This document shows positions 31,037-41,698 of a stretch of DNA of 64,000 nucleotides, one piece after another; the stretch's first letter is position 1, and every line of letters begins with the position of its first letter. The position numbers and the translations under genes were made by a program. The notes beneath the pieces are model-generated. The model ran no database searches. It saw only the letters and a list, made by a program, of their open reading frames with translations, and was not told the DNA's origin. Source of the DNA: an uncultured Clostridia bacterium (GTDB taxonomy: Bacteria > Bacillota > Clostridia > TANB77 > CAG-508); assembly GCA_947581825.1 (NCBI GenBank), contig CANPVP010000002.1:40747-104746 (forward strand), given 5' to 3'.

Positions 31037-32584
31037 ATGAAAGCTTTAATCAGTGTATCAGATAAAACAGGAATTGTAGAATTTGCAAGAGAATTAGAGG
31101 CACAAGGAGTAGAAATTATATCAACAGGGGGAACTTACAAAAAATTAAAAGAAGAAGGTGTAAATGCAATAGAGATATCAGAACTTACAGGATTTCCAGA
31201 GTGCTTAGATGGTAGAGTAAAAACATTACATCCAGTAGTTCATGCAGGAATACTTGCAATGAGAAGTAATGAAAATCATATGAAACAACTAAAGGATTTA
31301 AATATAGATACTATAGACTTTGTGGTTGTTAATTTATATCCTTTCAAACAAACAATATTAAAAGAAGGAGTAACAAGAGCAGAAGCAGTTGAAAACATAG
31401 ATATTGGTGGACCAACAATGCTAAGAAGTGCTGCTAAGAATTATCAAGATGTTTCAGTTATAACAGATCCAAAAGATTATGAAGTAGTTTTAAAGGAACT
31501 AAAAGAGAATGGCAAAGTATCTTTAGAAACAAAATTTTATTTAATGCAAAAGGTTTTTGAGCATACATCAAACTATGATACAATGATTTCAAAATATATT
31601 AAAGAGCAAAGAAATGATGATTCATTCCCAGAAGAATTATCATTAACATATGAAAAAGTACAAGAAATGAGATATGGAGAAAATCCACATCAAAAAGGAT
31701 GTTTATATAAAGAAGTTGGAAAATGCAAAGGGTCACTTACAACAGCAGAACAATTAAATGGTAAAGAATTATCTTTTAATAATATAAACGATACTAATGG
31801 AGCTTTAGAACTTTTAAAAGAATTTGAAGAGCCAACAGTAGTAGCTTGTAAACATGGAAATCCATGTGGAGTTGGTAGCAGTGAAAATATATATGATGCA
31901 TGGAAAAAAGCTTTTGAAGCAGATAAAACTTCTATATTTGGTGGTATAGTAGTATTAAACAGAGAAGTTACAAAACAAATAGCAGAAGAAATGTCAAAAA
32001 TTTTCTTAGAAGTTATAGTAGCACCTTCTTATGAAAAAGAAGCTTTAGAAATATTAAAAACTAAAAAGAATTTAAGAGTTTTATTACTTCCAGATATAAC
32101 AGTAAAACAACCAGCAAATGCATATGATATTAAGAAAATAAATGGTGGAATAATAGTTCAAACAATAGATTCTAAATTATTAGATGAATATGAAGTGGTA
32201 ACAAATAGAAAACCTACAGATAAAGAATTAGATGATATGTTGTTTACTTGGAAAATAGTAAAATATGTTAAATCTAATGGTATTGCGTTAGGAAAAAATA
32301 AACAATCAATAGGAATAGGACCAGGACAAGTAAATAGAATTTGGGCAACAAAACAATCAGTAGAGCATGCAGAAGAATTAATAGAAAAGGGAGTTACAAA
32401 TGGTGCTGTATTAGCTTCAGATGCATTCTTCCCATTTGATGATTGTGTTGAAGAAGCGCATAGGGCAGGTATAACAGCAATTATTCAACCAGGTGGATCT
32501 TTAAGAGATCAAGATTCAATAGATAAATGTAATGAATATGGAATAGCGATGATATTTACAAAAATGAGACATTTTAGACATTAA
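31037..32584 (+). CDS. purH: bifunctional AICAR formyltransferase/IMP cyclohydrolase
   Basis: MKALISVSDKTGIVEFARELEAQGVEIISTGGTYKKL, MRYGENPHQKG, KHGNPCGVG. Confidence 0.98.
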   Translation: MKALISVSDKTGIVEFARELEAQGVEIISTGGTYKKLKEEGVNAIEISELTGFPECLDGRVKTLHPVVHAGILAMRSNENHMKQLKDLNIDTIDFVVVNLYPFKQTILKEGVTRAEAVENIDIGGPTMLRSAAKNYQDVSVITDPKDYEVVLKELKENGKVSLETKFYLMQKVFEHTSNYDTMISKYIKEQRNDDSFPEELSLTYEKVQEMRYGENPHQKGCLYKEVGKCKGSLTTAEQLNGKELSFNNINDTNGALELLKEFEEPTVVACKHGNPCGVGSSENIYDAWKKAFEADKTSIFGGIVVLNREVTKQIAEEMSKIFLEVIVAPSYEKEALEILKTKKNLRVLLLPDITVKQPANAYDIKKINGGIIVQTIDSKLLDEYEVVTNRKPTDKELDDMLFTWKIVKYVKSNGIALGKNKQSIGIGPGQVNRIWATKQSVEHAEELIEKGVTNGAVLASDAFFPFDDCVEEAHRAGITAIIQPGGSLRDQDSIDKCNEYGIAMIFTKMRHFRH

Positions 32585-32619
32585 AAAAAGTTCCCTCTAA
32601 AAGAGGGAACTTTTTTTTC
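32583..32619. terminator. bidirectional intrinsic terminator between purH and the minus-strand sulfatase
   Basis: AAAAAAAGTTCCCTCTAAAAGAGGGAACTTTTTTTT. Confidence 0.93.
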
Positions 32620-32623
32620 TTTT

Positions 32624-34561
32624 TTACTTTTTTATTTCAAATATTTCATTTATCTTATTACTTTTATCGAATACATTATTATATTGAAGAAATGAATAAT
32701 CGTCTAAAATATTTTTATAAGAATTATCATCATCTATATTATAATATTTATTATCATTTGATATATAACCATTACCTGTTATAACAGGTATAGTTTTTCT
32801 TAAGTTTTCTAAGTAATCCATATATGGAGTTGTTTTTAAATTAGCTATTTTAAGTAATACTCCAGATAAATAATTAAGACTAATATCATCAATATTTTTT
32901 AAGGAATCATCTTTAATATTTAAATCATAATTTGCCCAAATAACAAAAGGAGTTATATATTTTTTTTCTTGAACTTCTTTTGAATCAGGATCTTCATTAG
33001 AATTTAAAATATCATCAAAAAATTCACTATTTGTATTAGGTTGATGATCTCCAAAGAACAAAACAATAGTAGGTTCTTTATAATTTTCAAAGTAGTCAAG
33101 TAATTCTTTTAAAGCTGTGTCAGATTCATGAGCAACTGATAAATATTGATCTGTGAGAGCATAATCTGGATTACTTTGAGTAATTTTAGCAGTATAATCA
33201 GAATAATCATAACCACTATGATTCTGCATTGTTAAAGTATAACTAAAAAGCTTATCGTCAGGAGATTTATTTTCAAATAAATCTATGATATTTTTAAAAG
33301 TGCTTCTGTCATCAGGATAATTTCTTAAATAATTTAAATTGCTTAAAGTATCTATATCTAAAAAAGAATCAAATCCAAAAAAGTTATATACATAATTGCG
33401 TCTGTAACCAGTTTTATAGTAAGAGTGGAAAGCAGAACTTTTATATCCTTGAGCTTCTAAAGTAGATACCAAAGATTGAGTAGAAGAATATATATATTGC
33501 TGAAAAGGGACGGTCCTAGGTGGCATAAATGCCATTGTATTTCCAGTTAAAAATTCCCACTCTGTATTAGGAGTTTGACCACCGTAAACTGAAACATGAA
33601 GATTACCTTTTATAACTCTATTAGAATTAGAAAGAGAATGTAAGAATGGTAAATAATCTTCAGATAAATTTAAATCTCCTAATATATTTAAGTCTGCAAA
33701 AGATTCATCTATAATAACTACGATATTTGGTTTTATATTAGAGCTAGTATTTGGTGAAGTTTGTATTTCATTATATATTTTTTGTACTTTATCGGGTGAA
33801 TAACTTTCAGGAGATGACACAAATAAGCTCTTTGAATTTTTAAATAGACTAGCTATAAAACCATTGCTATGGTATTCTTTACTTGGCTCCCATAAATCTT
33901 CAGAAAGGCAAAATGCATTAATCATGTTAGTAGTATAAAAACATATAATGAATGCTGTAACCATAAGAGATGAAATTAATTTAAAAGCTAGTTTTTTGTA
34001 ACTCTTTTTGGATTCATATTTTAGTCTGAAAGCAAGTGAGGTTATTAGCGTGAATAGGGAAGTTCCTAGTATTAAGCCAGATGTAATAGGAATATTTTTA
34101 AAGGATGAAGAAACATTTAAGGCAACTCCTATACATAAAATATCCCAAGGAACAATAGGTGTGCCACGGAAACTAGTTACAACATAATTCGCTATTGACA
34201 ATATATATAATACAATATTGGATATAATAATACTTTTTTTATAACTATTAGTTAATGCATATAGCAATAAAAGTAAAGAGTATATAAATAACAAATTTAG
34301 AACAATATATTTAATATCTAATAAAATATTGCTACCTTGAATTGTTTCAATCATTATATATGATAATATAGGATAAATCGCAAAAAAAATGATGGAAATA
34401 AATTTCTTATTTGTTACTAAGTTTTTTAAAAATATTATTAATTTTTTAAATTTTGCTATAAATTTAATTTTGGTATTTGGAACGATTAATTGATTCGTTT
34501 TTTCTATAGAATTCATATAGGTACTCCTTATGTAAAAAATTTTTTTATTATAGTAACCCAT
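32624..34561 (-). CDS. LTA synthase-like membrane sulfatase/phosphoglycerol transferase
   Basis: N-terminal TM bundle; NIVVIIDESFADL, NTEWEFLTGNTMAFMP, FFGDHQPN. Likely start ATG 34516. Confidence 0.92.
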   Translation of the reverse strand: MGYYNKKIFYIRSTYMNSIEKTNQLIVPNTKIKFIAKFKKLIIFLKNLVTNKKFISIIFFAIYPILSYIMIETIQGSNILLDIKYIVLNLLFIYSLLLLLYALTNSYKKSIIISNIVLYILSIANYVVTSFRGTPIVPWDILCIGVALNVSSSFKNIPITSGLILGTSLFTLITSLAFRLKYESKKSYKKLAFKLISSLMVTAFIICFYTTNMINAFCLSEDLWEPSKEYHSNGFIASLFKNSKSLFVSSPESYSPDKVQKIYNEIQTSPNTSSNIKPNIVVIIDESFADLNILGDLNLSEDYLPFLHSLSNSNRVIKGNLHVSVYGGQTPNTEWEFLTGNTMAFMPPRTVPFQQYIYSSTQSLVSTLEAQGYKSSAFHSYYKTGYRRNYVYNFFGFDSFLDIDTLSNLNYLRNYPDDRSTFKNIIDLFENKSPDDKLFSYTLTMQNHSGYDYSDYTAKITQSNPDYALTDQYLSVAHESDTALKELLDYFENYKEPTIVLFFGDHQPNTNSEFFDDILNSNEDPDSKEVQEKKYITPFVIWANYDLNIKDDSLKNIDDISLNYLSGVLLKIANLKTTPYMDYLENLRKTIPVITGNGYISNDNKYYNIDDDNSYKNILDDYSFLQYNNVFDKSNKINEIFEIKK

Positions 34562-34591
34562 ATATTATCATAAAAAACAAATTAATACAAG

Positions 34592-35158
34592 TTAGAACAA
34601 GATAGAGGTAGGAATATACGAACTATCAGGAGGATATACAAAAATATCATCAGGTTTTTGTATGTTTTTTATCGAATCAATATTTATTATAGGAATCTCA
34701 CCATGATAGTTACCTTTTTCTATTTTACCAGATATTTCAATCCAAGTTCCATCTTTAAAATTATTTGCATCATTACACTCACATAAAAATCCTACAACTA
34801 GAGATTGTGTATTAGAATTTACTATCATATCTCTTGCTAAAACAAACTGATTGTCATTTAAATCATAAACTCTATAAACATATCCACAGAAAGAAATTTT
34901 TTGACCAACATAAGTATCTAAATTATTATAAACTAAATTGAGAATATTGGTATAATTTTTTGCTGTTATATTAGTAATATCTGGAATTGTTATTGTATCA
35001 TTAACAGTGATAGCAGAATTAGTATTTATAAATATTTTGTAAATACTAGCACATAATACAATTAGGCTTAAAATAATTAAAAGTCCAATAATTAATTTAA
35101 ATAAAATATTTCTATTCATTTTAATATTAAATATAAACATAAGAAACCTCACTTTCAT
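34592..35158 (-). CDS. membrane protein with YcgQ/DUF1980-like C-terminal domain
   Basis: YVGQKISFCGYVYRVYDLNDNQFVLARDMIVN...GTWIEISGKIEKGNYHGEIPIINIDSI; N-terminal single TM. Confidence 0.6.
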   Translation of the reverse strand: MKVRFLMFIFNIKMNRNILFKLIIGLLIILSLIVLCASIYKIFINTNSAITVNDTITIPDITNITAKNYTNILNLVYNNLDTYVGQKISFCGYVYRVYDLNDNQFVLARDMIVNSNTQSLVVGFLCECNDANNFKDGTWIEISGKIEKGNYHGEIPIINIDSIKNIQKPDDIFVYPPDSSYIPTSILF

Positions 35159-35383
35159 TTTTAATATATTGCTATATGAAAATATTAAATCCGTTTACTT
35201 ATTTTATGAGTAATTCATGTGAGATATGAGTAATATATATTAAAATAGATTTTATATATAATAAGCTTAAATAATAAATGCGAAATAATAAGTAGAAAAA
35301 TGAAAAAAAATGAATATATAGTTGAAAAATAAATTTATTTAATATAAAATCAATAAGGAAATTCATTTTTATAAGGAGGCAAC

Positions 35384-36043
35384 ATGATAACTTTAGAGGA
35401 TGTAATCAAGTCAGAAGAAGTAAATGCTCTAATTGAAGGCTCACAGCAACAATTAAATGTTTTAGGCTATACAGAACATTCCAAAAGACATATAAGCATA
35501 GTGTCAAAGCGAGCCGGAGATATTTTAAAAGCTCTGGGATATTCAGAAGAAAGAATAGAACTAGCTAAAATTGCAGGATTTCTACATGATATAGGAAATT
35601 GTGTAAACAGATTGGATCATGCACAATCAGGTGCAATATTGGCCTATAATATTCTAAAAGAAATAGGTATGAATGCAAAAGATAGAACAGATATAATGAT
35701 GGCAATAGGAAATCATGATGAAGGAACAGGAACAGCTGTTAGTGATATATCAGCAGCACTCATTTTAGCAGATAAATCAGATGTGCACAGAAACAGAGTA
35801 GTAAAGCAAAATCCATCGACATTTGATATTCATGATAGAGTAAATTATGCAGTTACAGATTCAGAATTAATAATAGATGCAGAAAATAGAAGAATAACGC
35901 TAGATATAACAATAGATACAGATATATGTCCAGTTCTTGATTATTTTGAAATATTTATGGAAAGAACTATGATGAGTAAATATGCAGCTAAATTTTTAAA
36001 AGTATGGTTTGAATTAGTAATAAATGATACAAGATTGTTGTAA
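35384..36043 (+). CDS. HD-domain phosphohydrolase
   Basis: KRHISIVSKRAGDILKAL...AGFLHDIGNCVNRLDHAQSGA...GNHDEGTG. Confidence 0.88.
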   Translation: MITLEDVIKSEEVNALIEGSQQQLNVLGYTEHSKRHISIVSKRAGDILKALGYSEERIELAKIAGFLHDIGNCVNRLDHAQSGAILAYNILKEIGMNAKDRTDIMMAIGNHDEGTGTAVSDISAALILADKSDVHRNRVVKQNPSTFDIHDRVNYAVTDSELIIDAENRRITLDITIDTDICPVLDYFEIFMERTMMSKYAAKFLKVWFELVINDTRLL

Positions 36044-36129
36044 ATAGGACATAAATGAAATAGAAATTTGGATAGTTTTATAATGTTTATATTTGTGATA
36101 TAACAACATCACAATGAAAGTGATTTGAA

Positions 36130-36200
36130 CAATGAATAATTTTATATAATTATTCATTATTCAATATTAATTATTAATTGCAATGCATATGCATTGTACA
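36130..36200. repeat. AT-rich dispersed repeat, copy A, with inverted repeats
   Basis: AATGAATAATT/AATTATTCATT and perfect palindrome CAATGCATATGCATTG; reverse complement resembles 53350-53420 and 63970-64000. Confidence 0.55.
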
Positions 36201-37741
36201 TAAAAGGAGGAATACAATTGAAAAAAGGAAATGCAATAAAAATAGTATTAATAATTTCAATAGTAATTTTATTATCACTAATCTCTTTTGTAGGGATTTA
36301 TGTTAAAAAAACAAATCAATATGTAAATTTAATACCAAATTATAACTTAGGAATGGAACTTGGACAGAAAAGAGTAATAACTCTAAAAGTAAATGAAGGA
36401 AAGAAAACTATTTATTTTGATGAGAATGGAAAAGAAGTAAGCAGTATTCCAGAAGGAGAAGATGAGTCAAAATATAAAAAAGAAGAAGTTGAAATCAATC
36501 CAAAAGAAAACTTAAATGAAGAAAACTATAAAAAAGCAAAAGAGATAATTGAAGAAAGATTAAAAAATATAAAAGTAGATGGATATGCTATAAAGAATTC
36601 AAAGAAAAATGGAGATATAGTAGTAGAATTACCAAATAATGATAACACTAATGATGTTGTAAATGCTTTAACCCCAACTGGAAAATTTGAAATGGTATCA
36701 GAAACAAGTGGAAAAGTATTGCTTTCAAATGACGATTTAAAAAAAGCAACTATTGCATATTCTAATGGACAAACTCAAAGTGGCAGTCAAGCAACAAATG
36801 TATATGTAATAGTTCAACTAAATAAAGAAGGAACAAAAAAATTAAAAGAAATTACTAATACTTATGTAGAAACAAACGATGAAGACAATAATACAACAAG
36901 CAATAATACAACAAGCAATAATACAACAAGCAATAATACAACAAGCAATAATACAACAAGCAATAATACAACAAAGAACAATACAACAACAAATAACACA
37001 ACAAAAAACAATACAACAAAAGAAAATGGAAAAGTAATTTTAAGACTAGATTGGCCAAACATGTATACAGGAAATATAGAATATACAGATGTTACTACAC
37101 AAGCATTTGATAGTGAAATAAAAGATGGAAAATTACAATTAAGTATAGGAACAGCTACAAGCAACGAAAAATTGCAAGACTATTATAATCAAGCAATGCA
37201 AGTAACTTCTATATTAAATTCAGGGTTAAATAAAATAGAATATAAAATTGATGGAAATGAGATTTTAGGAACAGAAATAACACAAATGCAAATTAATATA
37301 ACAATAAGTATACTTATTGTATTATTTGCTGTAATATCAATAGCTCTAATTGTTGCATATAAAGGCTTAGGTATTCTTGGAACTATTATGAATATATTAG
37401 TGATAGCTTGTTTATCAATTTTTGTTAGACTAACTAATGTTGTAATTGGAATAAATGCAGTACCAGTTGTTATTTCAATTATTATAGCTAATACAATTAT
37501 AATGATAAAAATGTTGGAAAGCATGAAAAACAGTGATAATAAAAAAACTGCTATATGGCATGCAATATTAGAGTCTTTAGATATACTAGTAATTTTATTA
37601 GCAATTGCAATAGTATTTACATTCACTTTGGGAGAAAATATTGCAGCAGCAGGTATGATAATGTTCTGGGGAATTATCAGTATTCTGTTAACAATATTAG
37701 TATTCGCAAGACCTATGTTTTTAGCTGTAAATAAACAATAA
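36194..37741 (+). CDS. divergent SecD-like protein with inserted (NNTTS)n low-complexity tract (likely TTG start 36218)
   Basis: NLGMELGQKRVITLKVN, IIEERLKNIKVDGYAIKNSKKNGDIVVELP, ALTPTGKFEMVSE; multi-TM C-terminus; paired with SecF-like ORF. Confidence 0.72.
   Translation: MYIKGGIQLKKGNAIKIVLIISIVILLSLISFVGIYVKKTNQYVNLIPNYNLGMELGQKRVITLKVNEGKKTIYFDENGKEVSSIPEGEDESKYKKEEVEINPKENLNEENYKKAKEIIEERLKNIKVDGYAIKNSKKNGDIVVELPNNDNTNDVVNALTPTGKFEMVSETSGKVLLSNDDLKKATIAYSNGQTQSGSQATNVYVIVQLNKEGTKKLKEITNTYVETNDEDNNTTSNNTTSNNTTSNNTTSNNTTSNNTTKNNTTTNNTTKNNTTKENGKVILRLDWPNMYTGNIEYTDVTTQAFDSEIKDGKLQLSIGTATSNEKLQDYYNQAMQVTSILNSGLNKIEYKIDGNEILGTEITQMQINITISILIVLFAVISIALIVAYKGLGILGTIMNILVIACLSIFVRLTNVVIGINAVPVVISIIIANTIIMIKMLESMKNSDNKKTAIWHAILESLDILVILLAIAIVFTFTLGENIAAAGMIMFWGIISILLTILVFARPMFLAVNKQ
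36886..37021 (+). repeat. 15-bp tandem repeat (aataatacaacaagc) encoding NNTTS
   Basis: Five or more near-perfect 15-bp units followed by NNTTK/NNTTT variants. Confidence 0.95.
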
Positions 37742-37756
37742 TTCTAACAATAAGGA

Positions 37757-38413
37757 GTGAGAAATTTGGAAAAAATAAAAAATGTAAAAAAAATCGTATT
37801 TCCAATATTGATTTTAATTATTATGATAGGAGCAATCATTGTTGCAACAATTGGATTTAATTTTGGCTTAATATATGAAGGACATAAAAGGATAAAAATA
37901 TATATAGAAAAAGATTATTCTGTAGAAGATTTAAATAATATTATAAAAGACGTTCTTCCAAACGAAAAAGTTTTAAAACAGGATATAGAAACTTTTAATA
38001 AAGATGTATCATTTACAGTTAAAAATATTACTGCAGAGCAAAAGAAATCTTTAGATAGTAAAATAAGAGAGAAATATAAAATTGATGAAAAGACTAAAGA
38101 TGTTGTAGTAGTGGTAAGCGAACCTCATACTAGATTGAGAGATATTATAAAACCATATATAAAACCTTTAGTAATAACAACAATAATAATATTTGTTTAT
38201 ATTCTAATAAGATTTAGAAAATTAGGATTTTTAAATGTTACATTAACATCACTAGCACCAGTTATTATAATGCAAGCATTATATTTTAGCGTTTTTGCAA
38301 TTTGCAGAATACCAATATCAAAACTAACAATGCCATTATCATTGCTAGTATATATCTTAACTGTTACATCAATAACAGTATATTTAGAAAAAATGAAAAA
38401 GAATGCAGAGTAG
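37757..38413 (+). CDS. divergent/short SecF-like membrane protein (likely TTG start 37766)
   Basis: N-terminal TM, ~100-aa soluble region, C-terminal TM helices; immediately downstream of the SecD-like gene. Confidence 0.6.
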   Translation: MRNLEKIKNVKKIVFPILILIIMIGAIIVATIGFNFGLIYEGHKRIKIYIEKDYSVEDLNNIIKDVLPNEKVLKQDIETFNKDVSFTVKNITAEQKKSLDSKIREKYKIDEKTKDVVVVVSEPHTRLRDIIKPYIKPLVITTIIIFVYILIRFRKLGFLNVTLTSLAPVIIMQALYFSVFAICRIPISKLTMPLSLLVYILTVTSITVYLEKMKKNAE

Positions 38414-38501
38414 TATTTGAATAATAGATTTTATACAATAATGGCAGATATAATATCCGCCATTATTTGTCTAATGCAGTTACTAAAACTCGAAGGAGAA
38501 A

Positions 38502-39950
38502 ATGATGAAAATAGATTGTAAAAAAATACATATAGGAATAATTATAATAGGTATTATTTTTATTTTCTTAGGAGCATTTCATAGTAATATATGGTTTGAT
38601 GAAGAATATTCTGTTGCCTTGGCACGACATAATTTTATTGATATATGGAAAATAGGTGGACATGATGTGCATCCAATATTGTATTATTGGATGCTAAAAC
38701 TTGTTTCTTTAATATCAGAAAAAATTATAATACTTAGATTGTTTTCTGCTATTCCTATAGCCATATTAGGAATATTAGGTTATACACATATAAGAAAAGA
38801 TTTTGGAGAAAAAACAGGTTTGATTTTTTCAATATTAACGTATTTTTTGCCAGCAATGACAATATATGCTCAAGAAATAAGAATGTATTCGTGGGCAATT
38901 CTATCAGTAACTATTTTGGCTATATATGCATTTAGAATATCAAAAGAAGATAATATAAGAAATTGGGTAATCTTTTTCTTATCTAGTATTTTTAGCATAT
39001 ATATACACTATTATGGATTAATGGCAGCAGGTTTAATAAATTTATTTTTGTTATTCTATCTAGTTAAACAAAAAAGAAAAAAATCGATAATAGTAATTTT
39101 AATTTTAGGAATAATTCAATTGATAGCATATATACCATGGATTGTATATTTAATAATGCAATTAAAACATGTGTCAAAAGGTTTTTGGATAAGTTTTAAA
39201 TTCCCAGACACTTTAATGGAACTAATAAGCTTTCAATTTTGGGGAAAATTGAGCTTGAAATTTGCTTTTTTTATATCATTATTAATATATATTTATTTAA
39301 CATACATATTTATAAAAGAAAAAAAGAAAAAAAAAGATCTAGCACCATGTATTATATCAATAGTTATTTACCTGACAGTAATATTTTCAGCATTTATAGT
39401 TGGTGAGATATTAAAAAGTCCTATATTACTTTATAGATATTTATTTATAATAACAGGGTTAAATATTTTTGCTATAAGTTTTTTACTATCAAAGGTAAAC
39501 AATCGAATTCTTATTTTATTAGGAAGTATTTTAATATTACTAACTATAAAAAATGAATATAATTTAATAAAAATAAACTATGAATCAAATAGTTTAGCTC
39601 ATGTTAAATATCTAAATGAGAATATTAAAGAAGATGATATATTCTTATTTGTAAATGATGAATCGAGTTTCTTTACTACTATATATTATAAAAATAATAA
39701 AAGCTATTTTTATAATATGGATGAATGGGATGTGGAAGAAGCATATAAAGCTTTTGAGCCACAGATGATAATGGTAGATAATTTGGATTTCTTAAATAAT
39801 TATAATGGTAGAATTTGGTTGGTTGAAGATGAAGACTTTAGGTTATATGATATTGTAAAAGAAAAATATGATGTGAAATTTATTTCTTCAAAAAAAATAG
39901 AAACAGGATATAATAATGATACATACACAATAACTTTAATAAAAAAATAA
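38502..39950 (+). CDS. GT39/ArnT-like multi-TM glycosyltransferase family protein
   Basis: SNIWFDEEYSVALARHNFIDIWKIGGHDVHPILYYWMLKL, many TM helices. Confidence 0.8.
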   Translation: MMKIDCKKIHIGIIIIGIIFIFLGAFHSNIWFDEEYSVALARHNFIDIWKIGGHDVHPILYYWMLKLVSLISEKIIILRLFSAIPIAILGILGYTHIRKDFGEKTGLIFSILTYFLPAMTIYAQEIRMYSWAILSVTILAIYAFRISKEDNIRNWVIFFLSSIFSIYIHYYGLMAAGLINLFLLFYLVKQKRKKSIIVILILGIIQLIAYIPWIVYLIMQLKHVSKGFWISFKFPDTLMELISFQFWGKLSLKFAFFISLLIYIYLTYIFIKEKKKKKDLAPCIISIVIYLTVIFSAFIVGEILKSPILLYRYLFIITGLNIFAISFLLSKVNNRILILLGSILILLTIKNEYNLIKINYESNSLAHVKYLNENIKEDDIFLFVNDESSFFTTIYYKNNKSYFYNMDEWDVEEAYKAFEPQMIMVDNLDFLNNYNGRIWLVEDEDFRLYDIVKEKYDVKFISSKKIETGYNNDTYTITLIKK

Positions 39951-39964
39951 CATAAGGAGGAAAC

Positions 39965-41698
39965 ATGATAGGAAAATTATTAAAAAGTATTAGAGAATAT
40001 AAAAAAGTGACAATATTATCACCAATATTTGTATCGCTAGAAGTTGTAATGGATGTAGTAATTCCTTTAATAATGGCATATCTAATAGATCAAGGAATTA
40101 ATAGTTACAACGTAAGTGTAATATATAAAGCAGGTGGATTATTAGTTGGAGCAGTAATATTAGCTTTAATTTTTGGATCTTTATCAGGTAAATTTGCAGC
40201 CGAAGCTTCTGCAGGGTTTGCAAAAAATTTAAGAAAAGATATGTATTATAAAGTTCAGGAATATTCTTTTTCGAATATTGATAAATTTTCAACAGCTAGT
40301 ATAGTTACGAGATTAACAACAGATGTAACAAATGTTCAAAATGCTTTTCATATGATTATTAGAGGTGCTGTAAGAGCTCCTCTTATGATAATAATTTCAT
40401 TAATAATGGCTTTTGGAATAAATACAAAATTAGCTTTTGTATTTGTTGGAATTATACCGATATTAGCAATTGGATTAACAGTTATTTCAGTAAAAGCACA
40501 TCCATATTTTGAAAGAGTATTTAAAACTTATGATAAACTGAACAATATAGTACAAGAAAATGTAAGAGGTATAAGAGTTGTTAAATCATATGTAACGGAA
40601 GATAAAGAAATTGAAAAATTTGAAAAAACGTCAAACGCAATTTATAAAGATTTTTCAAAAGCAGAGAAAATCTTAGCTTTCAATAGTCCATTAATGCAAT
40701 TTGCAACATATAGTGCAATACTTTTATTATCATGGTTCGGAGCTAAGCTTGTAGTAGTACATACAATCACAACAGGACAATTATCAACATTAATAACATA
40801 TACAATGAATATACTTATGAGCCTTATGATGCTATCAATGATTTTTGTAATGATAATAATATCAAAAGCATCAGCAGAAAGAATAATAGAAATTCTTGAA
40901 GAAGAAAGTGATATAAAAAATAATGATAAAGCCATAAAAAAAGTTACAGATGGAAGCATATCTTTTGAAAATGTAAACTTTAGTTATGTAGATGATGAAA
41001 ACAGAATTTGCCTAAAAAATATAAATATAAACATAAAAGAAGGAGAAACAATAGGTATAATTGGAGAAACTGGAAGTTCCAAAACAACTTTTGTACAATT
41101 AATACCTAGACTTTATGATGCAACGAGTGGAACTGTAAAAGTAGGAAATATTAATGTTAAGGATTACGATTTGGAAACTCTAAGAAATGAAGTAGCTATG
41201 GTTTTACAAAAAAATGTGTTATTTTCAGGAACAATAAAAGAAAATTTGCGTTGGGGAAAAGAAAATGCTACAGATGCAGAAATGGTTAGAGTTTGTAAAT
41301 TAGCACAAGCAGACGAATTTATTTCTGGTTTCCCAGACGGATATAATACATACATAGAGCAAGGTGGAACGAATGTATCTGGAGGTCAAAAACAAAGGCT
41401 TTGTATAGCAAGAGCTTTACTAAAAAAACCGAAGATATTAATATTAGATGATTCGACTAGTGCAGTAGACACAAAGACTGATAATTTAATTAGGAAAGCA
41501 TTTAAAGAAGAAATTCCTAATACTACTAAGATTATAATTGCACAAAGAATATCTTCAGTTGAAGATGCAGATAGAATTATTGTTCTAGAAAATGGAGAAA
41601 TTAATGGAATAGGTACTCATGAAGAATTATTAAAAACAAATAAAATTTACAATGAAATATATACATCACAAGTAAAAGGAGGGGATAACGATGAGTAA
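39965..41698 (+). CDS. ABC exporter half (permease/ATPase fusion) with degenerate catalytic site
   Basis: GETGSSKTTFV Walker A, NVSGGQKQRL signature, ILILDDSTSAVD Walker B with D at the catalytic Glu. Confidence 0.94.
   Translation: MIGKLLKSIREYKKVTILSPIFVSLEVVMDVVIPLIMAYLIDQGINSYNVSVIYKAGGLLVGAVILALIFGSLSGKFAAEASAGFAKNLRKDMYYKVQEYSFSNIDKFSTASIVTRLTTDVTNVQNAFHMIIRGAVRAPLMIIISLIMAFGINTKLAFVFVGIIPILAIGLTVISVKAHPYFERVFKTYDKLNNIVQENVRGIRVVKSYVTEDKEIEKFEKTSNAIYKDFSKAEKILAFNSPLMQFATYSAILLLSWFGAKLVVVHTITTGQLSTLITYTMNILMSLMMLSMIFVMIIISKASAERIIEILEEESDIKNNDKAIKKVTDGSISFENVNFSYVDDENRICLKNININIKEGETIGIIGETGSSKTTFVQLIPRLYDATSGTVKVGNINVKDYDLETLRNEVAMVLQKNVLFSGTIKENLRWGKENATDAEMVRVCKLAQADEFISGFPDGYNTYIEQGGTNVSGGQKQRLCIARALLKKPKILILDDSTSAVDTKTDNLIRKAFKEEIPNTTKIIIAQRISSVEDADRIIVLENGEINGIGTHEELLKTNKIYNEIYTSQVKGGDNDE

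Noticed and set aside
36855-37164. Minus-strand ORFs (LLYYCLLYYC / VVLLLVVLL)
   Set aside because: Antisense readings of the NNTTS repeat in the SecD-like gene.
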